From NCBI RefSeq assembly GCF_025464955.1, contig NZ_JAODNM010000045.1:54315-118314 (forward strand): a stretch of DNA of 64,000 nt. Direction: 5' to 3'. The position numbers and the translations under genes were made by a program. The notes below the pieces were generated by a model. The model worked only from the letters and a program-made list of their open reading frames with translations, made no database searches and was not told the origin of the DNA. Positions within the stretch are counted from its first letter, which is position 1; each line of letters opens with the position of its first letter. The stretch comes from Amycolatopsis sp. Lineage in GTDB: Bacteria; Actinomycetota; Actinomycetes; Mycobacteriales; Pseudonocardiaceae. This document shows positions 19,179 to 28,258 of the stretch, piece after piece.

Positions 19179-20066
19179 GTGGTGGAACTGCGTCAGCTGC
19201 GTTATTTCCTCGCCGTGGCCGAGGAGCTCCATTTCGCCAAGGCGGCCGAACGGCTGCACATCGTCCAGTCCGCGGTCAGCCAGCAGGTGCGGAGGCTCGA
19301 GCGCGAGCTGGACGTCGAGCTGTTCGACCGCACCACGCGCAGTGTGCGGCTGAGCGAGGCGGGGCAGCTCTTTCTGCCGCACGCCAAGGAAGTTCTGGCC
19401 GCGGAGGAGCGCGCGCTCGCGTCGATCGAGGAGTTCCGCGCCGAAGCGGCGAGCACGCTGCGGCTCGGCACCACCGAGGGCATCGGCGACCGGCTGGAAC
19501 GGCTGCTCGGCGAGTTCGTCCGGCGCGCCCCGGACGTCCAGCTCGAGCTCGTCAACGCACCGACCGAGCTACGTCTGCGGCAGGTCCGCTCCGGCGAACT
19601 GCACGCGACGCTGGTGCGGGGCGACTGGGAGCATCCGGAGCTGGACTTCACGCCGCTCTGGGAGGACAGGGTTTTCGTCGCGCTGCCATCGGCACACCCG
19701 CTCGCTAAGCAGGACGTCGTGAGCTTCGCCGAGTTGAAGGATCTGCCGCTGCGACTCAGTACGCGAGAACGGAACCCGACGCTCTACGACCTCATCGTCG
19801 GGTCATGCCGTGAAGCCGGGTTCGAGCCGCGCTTCGGCAAGGAGTTCACCACCGCGCAGGACACTCTCGGCACCCTCGGCTTCGCAGCCCCCCAGTGGAC
19901 GGTGTTCTACGAGGCCCACACCAATGTGCTCCCCGTGCCGGGCGTCAGCTTCCGGCCGCTGAAAGACCCGGTGCCGACCATGCCTACTTCCCTGGCGACC
20001 AAGGCGGACGTGCGCCTCGGGCCCGGCCTGCTCGCGCTGATCGAAGCCGGGCGCGCCAGCAGCTGA
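19179..20066 (+). CDS. LysR family transcriptional regulator
   Basis: Transcription factor of about 295 residues with an N-terminal winged helix (ELRQLRYFLAVAEELHFAKA, QSAVSQQVRRLERELDVELF) and a periplasmic-binding-like effector domain starting near residue 90. Tandem GTG codons at 19179 and 19182 follow a GGGGG ribosome site and give the usual short start before ELRQLRYF. The ATG at 19164 lies in the operator and is less likely. It probably regulates the divergent alpha/beta hydrolase and itself. Confidence 0.9.
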   Translation: MVELRQLRYFLAVAEELHFAKAAERLHIVQSAVSQQVRRLERELDVELFDRTTRSVRLSEAGQLFLPHAKEVLAAEERALASIEEFRAEAASTLRLGTTEGIGDRLERLLGEFVRRAPDVQLELVNAPTELRLRQVRSGELHATLVRGDWEHPELDFTPLWEDRVFVALPSAHPLAKQDVVSFAELKDLPLRLSTRERNPTLYDLIVGSCREAGFEPRFGKEFTTAQDTLGTLGFAAPQWTVFYEAHTNVLPVPGVSFRPLKDPVPTMPTSLATKADVRLGPGLLALIEAGRASS

Positions 20067-20245
20067 AGGTGGCCTTGAGGGGGCTTGGAGTACGACTGTG
20101 TAGGGCGGGAACGTCGTGTGGGGGTCCGGTCTACGGCAGCTGGGACAGGGGCGGCCTGGGCACGTGGACTGGATCAGAGGCCGCGTCTGTGGGGCTGGTG
20201 GTGTCGGTGTGACTGGGGTTGGCCAGTCCGGTGCCGTCGTGGACG

Positions 20246-20287
20246 AAACGTCCCCCGCTACAAATGATTTGTACTAAACATCCCCCG
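20246..20287. repeat. Palindrome flanked by 12-bp direct repeats
   Basis: AAACGTCCCCCG (20246-20257) and AAACATCCCCCG (20276-20287) lie exactly 30 bp apart and flank an AT-rich 15-bp palindrome TACAAAT-G-ATTTGTA (20259-20273) placed almost at the midpoint. The symmetry suggests a protein-binding site or a dispersed element; no gene start lies immediately beside it. Confidence 0.6.
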
Positions 20288-20352
20288 AGTCGCTCGCACG
20301 CGAGCCGCAACGCCACAGCAGCACCCACTTGCCCCATCAGCCCCACGGCGTT

Positions 20353-20418
20353 CCCTCGGGGCCATCCTGATGGCGGCCGCCGCACTGGCGTTAGAAGCCA
20401 CAAGGGTGGCCCCGAGGG
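20353..20418 (-). terminator. Inverted repeat downstream of valS
   Basis: CCCTCGGGGCCA (20353-20364) and its exact complement TGGCCCCGAGGG (20407-20418) enclose a 42-base loop that can itself fold. It lies just beyond the valS stop and could act as a hairpin terminator or be part of a repeated element. Confidence 0.45.
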
Positions 20419-20435
20419 GGCTTTGGAGCCGGAAA

Positions 20436-23069
20436 CTACGCCTCGGGCAGGGCCGCCAGGAGTGCGGTGATCCGGTCGATGTCGGTCAGGGCGGTCTCGC
20501 GGCGGCCCCGGATCTTCGCGACAACCGGCTCCGGCGCCTTGTCCATGAACGACTGGTTGGCGAGCTTGACGTCGGCCTGCGCCAACTCCTTCTGCGCCGC
20601 CCCGAGGTCCTTCTGCAGCCGCTTGCGCTCCGCGACGACGTCGACCGTGCCCGACAGGTCGAGTTCGATCTTCGCGGCGCCCGTGGTCAACCCGACCTCG
20701 ACCGACACACTCGGCGCGAAGCCGTCTTCTCCCACGGTGAGCCGGACGAGCGAACGGACGGAGTCCGCGTGCCCGGACAGCTCGTCGAACCCGGGACCGG
20801 AGAGCCTCGCCGCGACCTTCTGCCCCGGTTTGAGGCCCTGGTCCGCGCGGAACCGGCGGATCTCGGTGACCAGCTTCTGCACGTCGGCGATCCGGCCGTC
20901 GACGACCGGGTCCGCGTAACCGCCGGTGACCGTCGGCCACTGCGCCACGACGACGGACTCGCCGCCGGTGAGCGAGGTCCACAACTTCTCGGTGATGAAC
21001 GGGATGAACGGGTGCAGCAGCCGCAACACGGTGTCGAGCACGTGGCCCAGCACCAGCCTGGTACGCCCAGCGACCTCTTCGGTGCCGTCGTAGAACTGCA
21101 CCTTCGCCAGCTCGAGGTACCAGTCGCACAGCTCGTTCCAGGTGAACTGGTAGAGCGTCTCGCTGGCCTTGGCGAACTGGAAGTCGGCCAGTTGCGCGGT
21201 GACCTCGCCGACGACGAGGTCGAGCCGGCCGAGGATCCAGCGGTCGGCCTCGGTGAGCTCGGCCACGGGCGGCACTTCGCCCGCCACGGTGGCGCCGTTC
21301 ATCATGGCGAACTTCGTGGCGTTCCACAGTTTCGTGGTGAAGCTGCGAGCACCGGTGACGGCTTCCTCGCTGATCGGCAGGTCGGTGCCCGGGTTGGCGC
21401 CGCGGGTCAGCGCGAAGCGCACCGGGTCGGTGCCGTAGAGGTCCATCCACTCGATGGGGTCGACGCCGTTGCCCGCTGTCTTCGACATCTTCTTGCCGAA
21501 CTTGTCGCGCACCATGCCGTGCAGGGCGATGGTCTTGAACGGCGGCTCGCCGGTGGCGTAGATGCCGAACATCATCATCCGCACGACCCAGAAGAACAGG
21601 ATGTCGTAGCCGGTGAGCAGCACCGACGTCGGATAGAACTTGTTCATGTCCGGCGTCTTCTCGGGCCAGCCGAGGGTGGAGAACGGCCACAGCCCGGACG
21701 AGAACCAGGTGTCGAGGACGTCCTCGTCCTGGTGCCAGCCCTCGCCGCTCGGCGGCTGCTCGTCGGGGCCGACGCAGACGACCTCGTCGTTCGGGCCGTA
21801 CCAGACCGGGATCCGGTGGCCCCACCACAGCTGGCGCGAGATGCACCAGTCGTGCAGGTTGTCGACCCAGTCGAAGTACCGCTTGCGCAGCTCCACCGGG
21901 TGCACGTCGACCCGGCCGTCGCGCACGGCGTCACCGGCGGCCTTGGCCAGCGGGCCCACCTTGACGAACCACTGCAGCGAAAGCCGCGGCTCGATCGGCT
22001 CCTTCGACCGCTCCGAGTGACCGACGCTGTGCAGGTACGGGCGCTTCTCCGCGACGATCCGATCCAGCTCGCGCAGGCGTTCGCGGATCGCGACCCGCGC
22101 CTCGAACCGGTCCATCCCATCGAATTCCGTGCCGGTGTCGGCTATCCGGCCCGTCTCGTCCATGATCGTCAGCATCGCGAGGCCGTGCCGCTGGCCGATC
22201 TCGAAGTCGTTCGGGTCGTGCGCCGGAGTCACCTTGACCGCGCCGGTGCCGAACTCCGGGTCGACGTGCTTGTCCGCCACGATCGGGATCCGGCGGCCGG
22301 TGAGCGGCAGCTCGACCTCCGTGCCGACGAGATGCGCGTACCGCTCGTCGTCGGGATGCACGGCGACCGCGGTGTCTCCCAGCATCGTCTCGATCCGCGT
22401 GGTCGCAACGACGATCGCGTCGGCACCGTCGCCGTACCGCATGGAGACAAGCTCGCCCTCGACCTCCTTGTGCTCGACCTCGGCGTCGGACAGCACCGAA
22501 CGCAGCTCCGGCGACCAGTTGACCAGCCGCTCGGCGCGGTAGATCAGGCCGTCTTCGTAGAGCCGCTTGAAGATCGTGTTGACGGACTTGGACAGCCCGT
22601 CGTCCATGGTGAAGCGCTCGCGGGACCAGTCGACGCCGTCACCGAGGCGCTTCATCTGTGCCAGGATCTTGCCGCCGTACTGTTCCTTCCACTCCCAGAC
22701 GCGCTCGACGAACGCCTCGCGGCCGAGCTCGCGGCGGCTGGTCCCCTCGGCGCGCAGCTGCTTCTCGACGAGCGCGTGCACCGCGATGCTGGCGTGGTCC
22801 ATCCCGGGCAGATACAGCGTCTCGTCGCCGAGCATGCGGTGGTAGCGGGTGACCGCGTCGATCAGCGTGTGCTCGAAGGCGTGCCCGATGTGCAACGAGC
22901 CGGTGACGTTCGGGGGCGGGATGACTACCGTGAACGGCGGCTTGTCCGACGTCGCGTCGGCCGTGAAGTATCCGGCGTCTACCCAACCCTGGTAGAGCGT
23001 GGCTTCTTCTTCGGCCGGGTTCCAGGCACCCGGAAGGTCGGTCTGCTGCTGAGGAGCGTTCTCGGTCAC
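20436..23069 (-). CDS. valS: Valine-tRNA ligase
   Basis: Class I aminoacyl-tRNA synthetase charging tRNA-Val, with post-transfer editing; 877 residues, full length. The HIGH motif occurs as GSLHIGHA near residue 58 and the KMSKS loop as [11 protein letters not shown] near 528. The CP1 editing insert lies between them, and the C-terminus has the tRNA-binding helical domain and coiled-coil arm ([20 protein letters not shown]). The ATG at 23069 gives the usual short acidic leader. It diverges from the MarR gene. Confidence 0.98.
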   Translation of the reverse strand: MTENAPQQQTDLPGAWNPAEEEATLYQGWVDAGYFTADATSDKPPFTVVIPPPNVTGSLHIGHAFEHTLIDAVTRYHRMLGDETLYLPGMDHASIAVHALVEKQLRAEGTSRRELGREAFVERVWEWKEQYGGKILAQMKRLGDGVDWSRERFTMDDGLSKSVNTIFKRLYEDGLIYRAERLVNWSPELRSVLSDAEVEHKEVEGELVSMRYGDGADAIVVATTRIETMLGDTAVAVHPDDERYAHLVGTEVELPLTGRRIPIVADKHVDPEFGTGAVKVTPAHDPNDFEIGQRHGLAMLTIMDETGRIADTGTEFDGMDRFEARVAIRERLRELDRIVAEKRPYLHSVGHSERSKEPIEPRLSLQWFVKVGPLAKAAGDAVRDGRVDVHPVELRKRYFDWVDNLHDWCISRQLWWGHRIPVWYGPNDEVVCVGPDEQPPSGEGWHQDEDVLDTWFSSGLWPFSTLGWPEKTPDMNKFYPTSVLLTGYDILFFWVVRMMMFGIYATGEPPFKTIALHGMVRDKFGKKMSKTAGNGVDPIEWMDLYGTDPVRFALTRGANPGTDLPISEEAVTGARSFTTKLWNATKFAMMNGATVAGEVPPVAELTEADRWILGRLDLVVGEVTAQLADFQFAKASETLYQFTWNELCDWYLELAKVQFYDGTEEVAGRTRLVLGHVLDTVLRLLHPFIPFITEKLWTSLTGGESVVVAQWPTVTGGYADPVVDGRIADVQKLVTEIRRFRADQGLKPGQKVAARLSGPGFDELSGHADSVRSLVRLTVGEDGFAPSVSVEVGLTTGAAKIELDLSGTVDVVAERKRLQKDLGAAQKELAQADVKLANQSFMDKAPEPVVAKIRGRRETALTDIDRITALLAALPEA

Positions 23070-23274
23070 ATTGTCAAGTCTACGAACCCGCGCACGCGCG
23101 TTTCATCCGGCGTGCTCACCGGCGGTAACGATCACCACCCCACGGCGATTGAGGAGCGTCACGTCACTGGGCGAAGGCTGTCCGTTATGGACAATCGCAG
23201 CATCGATCTGACGGACGGTTGCGGCCCCTGAGAGGTCGTTCTCACATCCCGCCGAGATGCACAGGACGGACTCA

Positions 23275-23292
23275 ACAGTCTAGACTGTGGTT
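23275..23292 (+). promoter_or_regulatory. MarR promoter/operator overlap
   Basis: A perfect 14-bp palindrome ACAGTCTAGACTGT (23275-23288) contains a TAGACT -10-like hexamer at 23281-23286, six bases before the ATG at 23293. This arrangement implies a leaderless mRNA and direct autorepression by occlusion of the -10 element. Confidence 0.65.
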
Positions 23293-23724
23293 ATGGTCTC
23301 GAACCACGTCGCACACTCCGCGGGTGAACTGCGCGGGGTCGTCGGGCAGCTGCACCGGCGGCTGCGCCAGGTCGACAACGCCGAGGTGCTCACGCCGTCG
23401 CAATCCGCGGTCCTGAGCAGGCTCGACCGCGACGGCGCGGCCACGCAGGCCGAACTCGCGACCGCCGAGCACGTCCGCCAGCAGTCCATGGCGGCAACGC
23501 TGGCCGTCCTCGACGAGCTCGGCCACCTCACGCGGACGCGCGACGCCAACGACGGCAGGCGCACCATGATCGCGCTGTCCGACCTTGGCCGCAGCACCGT
23601 CCGCGGGGTGCACCAGCACCGCGCCGAATGGCTGGCCGACGCCATGGCCGCGGAGCTCACCGAAGCAGAGCTCAAGACCGTCACCGACGCGCTGCCGCTG
23701 CTGCGGCGCCTTGCCCAATGCTAG
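23293..23724 (+). CDS. MarR family transcriptional regulator
   Basis: Winged-helix regulator of 143 residues. The DNA-recognition region TQAELATAEHVRQQSMAATL and wing DANDGRRTMIALS are clear. An in-frame GTG/ATG six bases upstream (23287) lies within the palindrome, so ATG 23293 is chosen. Its stop codon overlaps the start of the downstream MFS transporter gene, forming the classic MarR-efflux pair in which the effector is probably the exported drug or a mimic. Confidence 0.92.
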   Translation: MVSNHVAHSAGELRGVVGQLHRRLRQVDNAEVLTPSQSAVLSRLDRDGAATQAELATAEHVRQQSMAATLAVLDELGHLTRTRDANDGRRTMIALSDLGRSTVRGVHQHRAEWLADAMAAELTEAELKTVTDALPLLRRLAQC

Positions 23725-25121
23725 GAGTCACCACGAGCACGGAAACCACGTCCGACCTCACCAAGCGGTTCAGTCCGCGCATGGTCACCCCGCTGGTGGC
23801 CAGCGCGATCCTCAATCCGATCAACTCGACGCTCATCGCCGTCGCACTCGTGCCCATCGGCCAGAGCTTCGGCGCCGGTCCCGGGCAGACCGCTTGGCTG
23901 ATCTCCGCGCTCTACCTCGCGACGGCCGTCGGGCAGCCCGTCGTCGGCCTGTTCGTAGACCGCTTCGGCGCCCACAAGGTGCTGCTCAGTGGCGCGACGA
24001 TCGTGCTGCTGGCCGGGATCGCCGGGATGTTCCCGATTTCCGTCGGCTGGCTGATCGGCGTCCGCGTCGTCCTGGGAATCGGGACCTGCGCTGGTTTCCC
24101 GGCGGCCATGGCGGTCCTCCGGCACCACGCCGAAGCGACCGGCCAAGGCGTCCCCGCACGCGTGCTCTCCGTGCTTTCCCTCTCCTCACAGACGATCATG
24201 GTCATCGGCCCGACGCTGGGCGGCGCGTTGATCGGCCTGTTCGGCTGGCCGGCGATCTTCGCGGTGAACATCCCGCTCGCCGGCACCGCGATGCTCCTCG
24301 CGATCCTCTGGGTGCCGAAAGACAACCGAGCCGACCGTCCCGCGCCGTCCGGCCGCATCGACGTGCTCGGCATCGCGCTGTTCTCGCTGACGCTGCTTTC
24401 CGTGTTGTTCTACGTGATGAGTCCCGGTGTCGGAGATCTGTACCTGCTCGGCATCGCCGTCGTCCTCGGCGCGGCGTTCGGCTTCGTCGAATTGCGTTCG
24501 CCACAGCCGTTTCTGGACCTGCGGATGCTCGGAGCGAACAGTGCGATCCTGCGGACGTACCTGCGCCAGGCGCTGTCGTACCTCGTCATCTACGCGATCA
24601 TGTTCGGTTACGTGCAGTGGCTCGAGGAAGGCCGCGGGCTGAGCGAGTCAGCAGCGGGCGCGATGCTGCTGCCGATGTCGCTGGTCGCCGTCGTGGCGGC
24701 CGCCTCGACCGGCCGGACCAACGGCGTCCGGGCGCGCCTGATCATCACCGCGGTCGCGCTGGTCGCCGGGTCCGCGCTCCTGCTGCTGGTCGGCAGCGGC
24801 ACCGCGCTCTACGCCCTGCTCGGGATCGGCGCGCTCTTCGGGCTCGCACAGGGGCTGACCAGTGTGACCAATCAGACGACGCTCTACCGCGAAGCGCCGG
24901 CGGAGCAGATGGGAACCGCCAGCGGCCTGTTCCGGACCGCGCAGTACCTGGGCGCGATCGCCGCGTCGACGCTGATAGCACTGTGCTTCGGAACACATGC
25001 GGGGTCGGGCGGGCTCCACAGCCTGGCCTGGTCACTGGTGGTCGCCAGCGTGGTTCTGCTCGGGGTCACCGTGCTCGACCGGGGTCTGAAAGCCACCCCC
25101 GTACTCGCGAAAGCGGAGTAG
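23718..25121 (+). CDS. MFS transporter (DHA2-like drug exporter)
   Basis: Inner-membrane proton antiporter of 467 residues with twelve to fourteen hydrophobic segments. Motif A is FVDRFGAHKV between helices 2 and 3, and the antiporter motif region LGGALIGLFGWPAIFAVNIP is typical of drug:H+ antiporters. The ATG at 23718 overlaps the MarR stop by 7 bp. Probably a multidrug or self-resistance exporter controlled by the MarR protein. Confidence 0.9.
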   Translation: MLGVTTSTETTSDLTKRFSPRMVTPLVASAILNPINSTLIAVALVPIGQSFGAGPGQTAWLISALYLATAVGQPVVGLFVDRFGAHKVLLSGATIVLLAGIAGMFPISVGWLIGVRVVLGIGTCAGFPAAMAVLRHHAEATGQGVPARVLSVLSLSSQTIMVIGPTLGGALIGLFGWPAIFAVNIPLAGTAMLLAILWVPKDNRADRPAPSGRIDVLGIALFSLTLLSVLFYVMSPGVGDLYLLGIAVVLGAAFGFVELRSPQPFLDLRMLGANSAILRTYLRQALSYLVIYAIMFGYVQWLEEGRGLSESAAGAMLLPMSLVAVVAAASTGRTNGVRARLIITAVALVAGSALLLLVGSGTALYALLGIGALFGLAQGLTSVTNQTTLYREAPAEQMGTASGLFRTAQYLGAIAASTLIALCFGTHAGSGGLHSLAWSLVVASVVLLGVTVLDRGLKATPVLAKAE

Positions 25122-25131
25122 CTGGCGCACC

Positions 25132-27447
25132 ATGGGGGACGTGACCCGCAAAGCGCCTGAACACGACGTCGACGAGACCCTTCTGGAAGTGGGCAAGCCC
25201 AAGGACTGGGCAGCCGGGATTCCGGGAGTGGCCGTCTCGCTGCTGCGCGGCGTGGAGCAGATGGGCACGGGCCGCACGGTCAAGACGTTGCGCCTGCTCA
25301 ACCAGCGCGAGGGCTTCGATTGCCCCGGCTGCGCCTGGCCGGAGCCGCGCGAGGCGCACGGCGAGAAGCGCAAGATGGCCGAGTTCTGTGAGAACGGCGC
25401 GAAGGCCGTCGCCGAAGAGGCGACCAAACGCCGGGTCGGGGCCGAGTTCTTCGCCAAGCACCCGATCGAGGACCTGCGAGTCAAGACCGACTACTGGCTG
25501 GGTCAGCAGGGTCGGATCACTGAGCCGATGGTGTTGCGCGAAGGCGCGACCCACTACGAACCGATCTCGTGGGACGACGCGTTCTCACTGGTAGCCGCCG
25601 AGCTCAACGCGCTCGACGACCCGGACGAGGCGATCTTCTACACCTCGGGCCGCACCAGCAACGAAGCCGCGTTCCTCTACCAGCTGCTGGTGCGCTCCTA
25701 CGGGACGAACAACCTGCCGGACTGCTCGAACATGTGCCACGAGTCCTCGGGCGCGGCGCTGTCGGAGACCACCGGCATCGGCAAGGGCTCGGTCAGCCTC
25801 GCCGACATCCACCACGCCGACCTGATCGTGGTCGTCGGGCAGAACCCGGGCACGAACCACCCGCGGATGCTCTCCGCGCTCGAAGAGGCGAAAGCCAACG
25901 GCGCCAAGGTCATCGCGGTGAACCCGATGCCCGAGGCCGGGCTGATGCGCTTCAAGAACCCGCAGAACGTCCGCGGCGTAGTCGGCAAGGGCAGCCCACT
26001 CGCGGACGAGTTCGCGCACATCAAGCTCGGCGGGGACCTGGCCCTGTTCCAGGCGCTCGGGCACCTGCTGCTGAAAGCGGAGCAGGAAGCCCCGGGGACC
26101 GTCCTTGACGCGCAGTTCATCGACAGTTCCACAAACGGCTTCGACGAGTACCAGAAGCAGGTCCGCGACCTCGACTGGGACGACGTCGACAAAGCGACCG
26201 GACTCCCCCGCGAGCAGATCGAACACATCGCGCGGATGCTCATCGAGTCCCAGCGCACGATCTATTGCTGGGCCATGGGATTGACCCAGCACAAGCACGC
26301 TGTGCCGACGATCAAAGAGGTCGCGAACCTCGCGCTGCTGCGCGGGATGATCGGCAAGCCCGGCGCGGGCCTCTGCCCGGTGCGCGGGCATTCCAACGTC
26401 CAGGGCGACCGGTCGATGGGCATCTGGGAGAAGATGCCGGAGACGTTCATGGCGCGGCTGTCGGACGAGTTCGGGATCCCGATCCCGCGCAAGCACGGCA
26501 TGGACACCGTCGACTCGATCCGCGCGATGCGGGACGGCAAGGGCAAGGTGTTCTTCGCCGTCGGCGGCAACTTCGCTTCTGCCACACCGGATACCGAGCT
26601 GACCGAGAACGCGCTGCGCTCCTGCGAGCTGACGGTGCATGTGTCGACGAAGCTGAACCGTTCGCACGTCGTGCACGGACGCACGGCGCTGATCTTGCCG
26701 ACGCTGGGCCGCACCGAGCACGACGTCCAGGCGGACGGCGAGCAGTTCGTGACCGTCGAGGACTCGATGTCCGCCGTGCACATGTCGCGGGGACGGCTGC
26801 ACCCGGCGAGCGAACACCTGCTCTCGGAGATCGCGATCGTCTGCCGGCTGGCCGGCGCGCTGTTCGGCGCCGAGCATCCCGTGCCGTGGCAGGACTTCGA
26901 GCGGAACTACGACCTCATCCGCGACCGGATCGCCGCGGTGGTCCCGGGTTGCCAGGACTACAACGCGCGCGTCCGCGAGCCCGACGGCTTCGTCATGCCC
27001 AACTCACCGCGTGACTCGCGGGAGTTCACCGGGACGAAGACGGGCAAGGCGAACTTCACCGCCAGCGAGCTCGAGTACCCACGCGTGCCGCAGGGGCGGC
27101 TGCTGCTGCAGACCCTGCGGAGCCACGATCAGTACAACACCACGATCTACGGCTTGTCGGATCGCTACCGCGGCATCGAAAACGGCCGCCGCGTGGTGTT
27201 CGTGAACCCCGACGACATCGTGGAACTGGGTGTCGCCGACGGCCAGCTGGTCGACCTCGTTTCGGAGTGGCGCGGCGGAAACCGTCGCGCGGAACGGTTC
27301 CGCGTGGTGTCGTACCCGACCGCTCGCGGCTGTGCCGCGGCGTACTTTCCCGAGGCGAACGCGTTGATAGCACTGGACTCCGTCGCTGACACGTCGAACA
27401 CCCCCGTGTCGAAAGCCATCGTCATCCGCCTGGAACCGATCGCCTGA
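25132..27447 (+). CDS. FdhF/YdeP family molybdopterin oxidoreductase
   Basis: Large cytoplasmic molybdenum enzyme of 771 residues, homologous to formate dehydrogenase alpha subunits and E. coli YdeP. N-terminal cysteines C64-x2-C67 (FDCPGCAWPE) and C86 could ligate an iron-sulphur cluster. C202 in CSNMCHESSG occupies the position of the catalytic Cys/Sec that binds Mo. The molybdopterin-binding domains (VVVGQNPGTNHPRM, GHSNVQGDRSMG) and the C-terminal MoCo-dinucleotide-binding domain (YNTTIYGLSDRYRG) are present. No electron-transfer subunit is adjacent, and fdhD lies 4 kb away. Formate oxidation is an inference; the YdeP branch is poorly characterised. Confidence 0.92.
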   Translation: MGDVTRKAPEHDVDETLLEVGKPKDWAAGIPGVAVSLLRGVEQMGTGRTVKTLRLLNQREGFDCPGCAWPEPREAHGEKRKMAEFCENGAKAVAEEATKRRVGAEFFAKHPIEDLRVKTDYWLGQQGRITEPMVLREGATHYEPISWDDAFSLVAAELNALDDPDEAIFYTSGRTSNEAAFLYQLLVRSYGTNNLPDCSNMCHESSGAALSETTGIGKGSVSLADIHHADLIVVVGQNPGTNHPRMLSALEEAKANGAKVIAVNPMPEAGLMRFKNPQNVRGVVGKGSPLADEFAHIKLGGDLALFQALGHLLLKAEQEAPGTVLDAQFIDSSTNGFDEYQKQVRDLDWDDVDKATGLPREQIEHIARMLIESQRTIYCWAMGLTQHKHAVPTIKEVANLALLRGMIGKPGAGLCPVRGHSNVQGDRSMGIWEKMPETFMARLSDEFGIPIPRKHGMDTVDSIRAMRDGKGKVFFAVGGNFASATPDTELTENALRSCELTVHVSTKLNRSHVVHGRTALILPTLGRTEHDVQADGEQFVTVEDSMSAVHMSRGRLHPASEHLLSEIAIVCRLAGALFGAEHPVPWQDFERNYDLIRDRIAAVVPGCQDYNARVREPDGFVMPNSPRDSREFTGTKTGKANFTASELEYPRVPQGRLLLQTLRSHDQYNTTIYGLSDRYRGIENGRRVVFVNPDDIVELGVADGQLVDLVSEWRGGNRRAERFRVVSYPTARGCAAAYFPEANALIALDSVADTSNTPVSKAIVIRLEPIA

Positions 27448-27452
27448 CTTGC

Positions 27453-27520
27453 CCGCGGGACAACCCGCGGCTGTTCAGGGGACATGGCCCCGCGCCGCCG
27501 CGGAAAATCGTGGCGCGGGG
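27453..27520 (+). terminator. Tandem hairpins after the FdhF-like gene
   Basis: Two stems follow the stop codon: CCGCGGG-ACAA-CCCGCGG at 27453-27470, and CCCCGCGCC (27488-27496) with GGCGCGGGG (27512-27520), the latter followed by TCTGCTTTCG. They plausibly end the transcript. Confidence 0.6.
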
Positions 27521-27534
27521 TCTGCTTTCGCCGG

Positions 27535-28053
27535 ATGGACGACCGCGAACCGACTATCCGCAGCCGAGAACTCGGCGGCAACGTGGCAAACGTTCCCTCG
27601 AGCGAGGTTGAGGAACGGGTGGCTGCCCGGTTGGCGAGACAGTCGCTCTTCAGCCGTTCGCCGCATCCGCAGTTCACGTTCTTCCTGCACGAGTTCGTGC
27701 TGCGGCTGCCGGTCGGCGGTGTCGACGTCATGTCGGACCAGCTGCACCACCTGCTGCGAATGTCAGTCCGCCAGTACATCTCGATCAGGGTCGTACCGGC
27801 GACGCTGGGCGCGCACGCGGGCATCTCCGGGCACTTCGCGCTGATCGAATCCGCCGACTTCGGGCCGGTGGTGTATCTAGACAGCGAGACCTCCAGCCTG
27901 TTCCTTGAGGAAAAACCGGAGATCCAGGCTTACCGGCGTGTCCTGAACGCATTGGCGGCGACAGCATTGCCCGAGGGACAATCGGTGGACCTGATCGCCA
28001 CCACGGCGACCGAGCTGTACCCCGTTGGAGAGGATCCGGATGACCACATCTGA
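27535..28053 (+). pseudogene. DUF5753 domain remnant of an XRE-type regulator
   Basis: The translated segment (172 residues from ATG 27535) matches the C-terminal effector domain of Scr1-like HTH regulators: ERVAARLARQSLFSRSPHPQ, FVLRLPVGGVDVMSDQLHHL, and GPVVYLDSETSSLFLEEKPE. Normal proteins carry an N-terminal HTH of about 80 residues. Here the FdhF-like gene and its terminator lie immediately upstream, so no space for it exists. An in-frame ATG at 27484 falls inside the terminator hairpins, and no ribosome site precedes either start. It is probably a 5'-deleted gene fragment; expression as a free effector domain is possible but less likely. Confidence 0.75.
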
Positions 28054-28126
28054 CTCGATGATCGGCGTACTGCAGATCCAAGTCCTCCCGACCATCCGCA
28101 TCGACGACAGCCTCCTCGTCACGTGA
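28040..28126 (+). CDS. Tiny ORF overlapping the DUF5753 fragment
   Basis: A 28-residue frame (MTTSDSMIGVLQIQV...) starts 14 bases before the DUF5753 stop and has a strong GGAGAGG ribosome site seven bases upstream. It resembles no family I know and is not the DUF397 protein often found next to such regulators. It could be a real small peptide or a chance frame in a decayed locus. Confidence 0.3.
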   Translation: MTTSDSMIGVLQIQVLPTIRIDDSLLVT

Positions 28127-28140
28127 CCACCCCGACGTCG

Positions 28141-28258
28141 AACTCGTGTCGACAGCCGACCAACTCACGTCGACAGCCGGCAAACTCGCGTCCGCAGCAA
28201 GTTTGCCGGCTGTCGACGTGAGATTGCCGCCGGTGCACGTGAGATTGCGGTTAGTCGA
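28141..28258. repeat. 21-bp repeat array folding into a long hairpin
   Basis: Three tandem 21-bp units (starting AACTCGTGTCGACAGCC, AACTCACGTCGACAGCC and AACTCGCGTCCGCAGC) at 28141-28203 are followed by related units in the opposite orientation (TTGCCGGCTGTCGACGTGAGA, TTGCCGCCGGTGCACGTGAGA). A perfect 23-bp inverted repeat pairs 28164-28186 with 28200-28222. It lies between convergent genes and runs into the last codons of the LCP gene. Confidence 0.85.

Larger units (their letters stand above)
20067..20435. other. Non-coding, repeat-bearing region between LysR gene and valS
   Basis: About 370 bases with no credible gene. It is bounded by an imperfect direct repeat (GGTGGCCTTGAGGGGGCTT at 20068 and GGTGGCCCCGAGGGGGCTTT at 20405) and contains two further structured elements listed separately. 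Both flanking genes point towards it, so termination signals are expected. Confidence 0.6.

Noticed and set aside
28141..28258. CRISPR array
   Set aside because: Units are contiguous without unique spacers and switch orientation; no cas genes are present.
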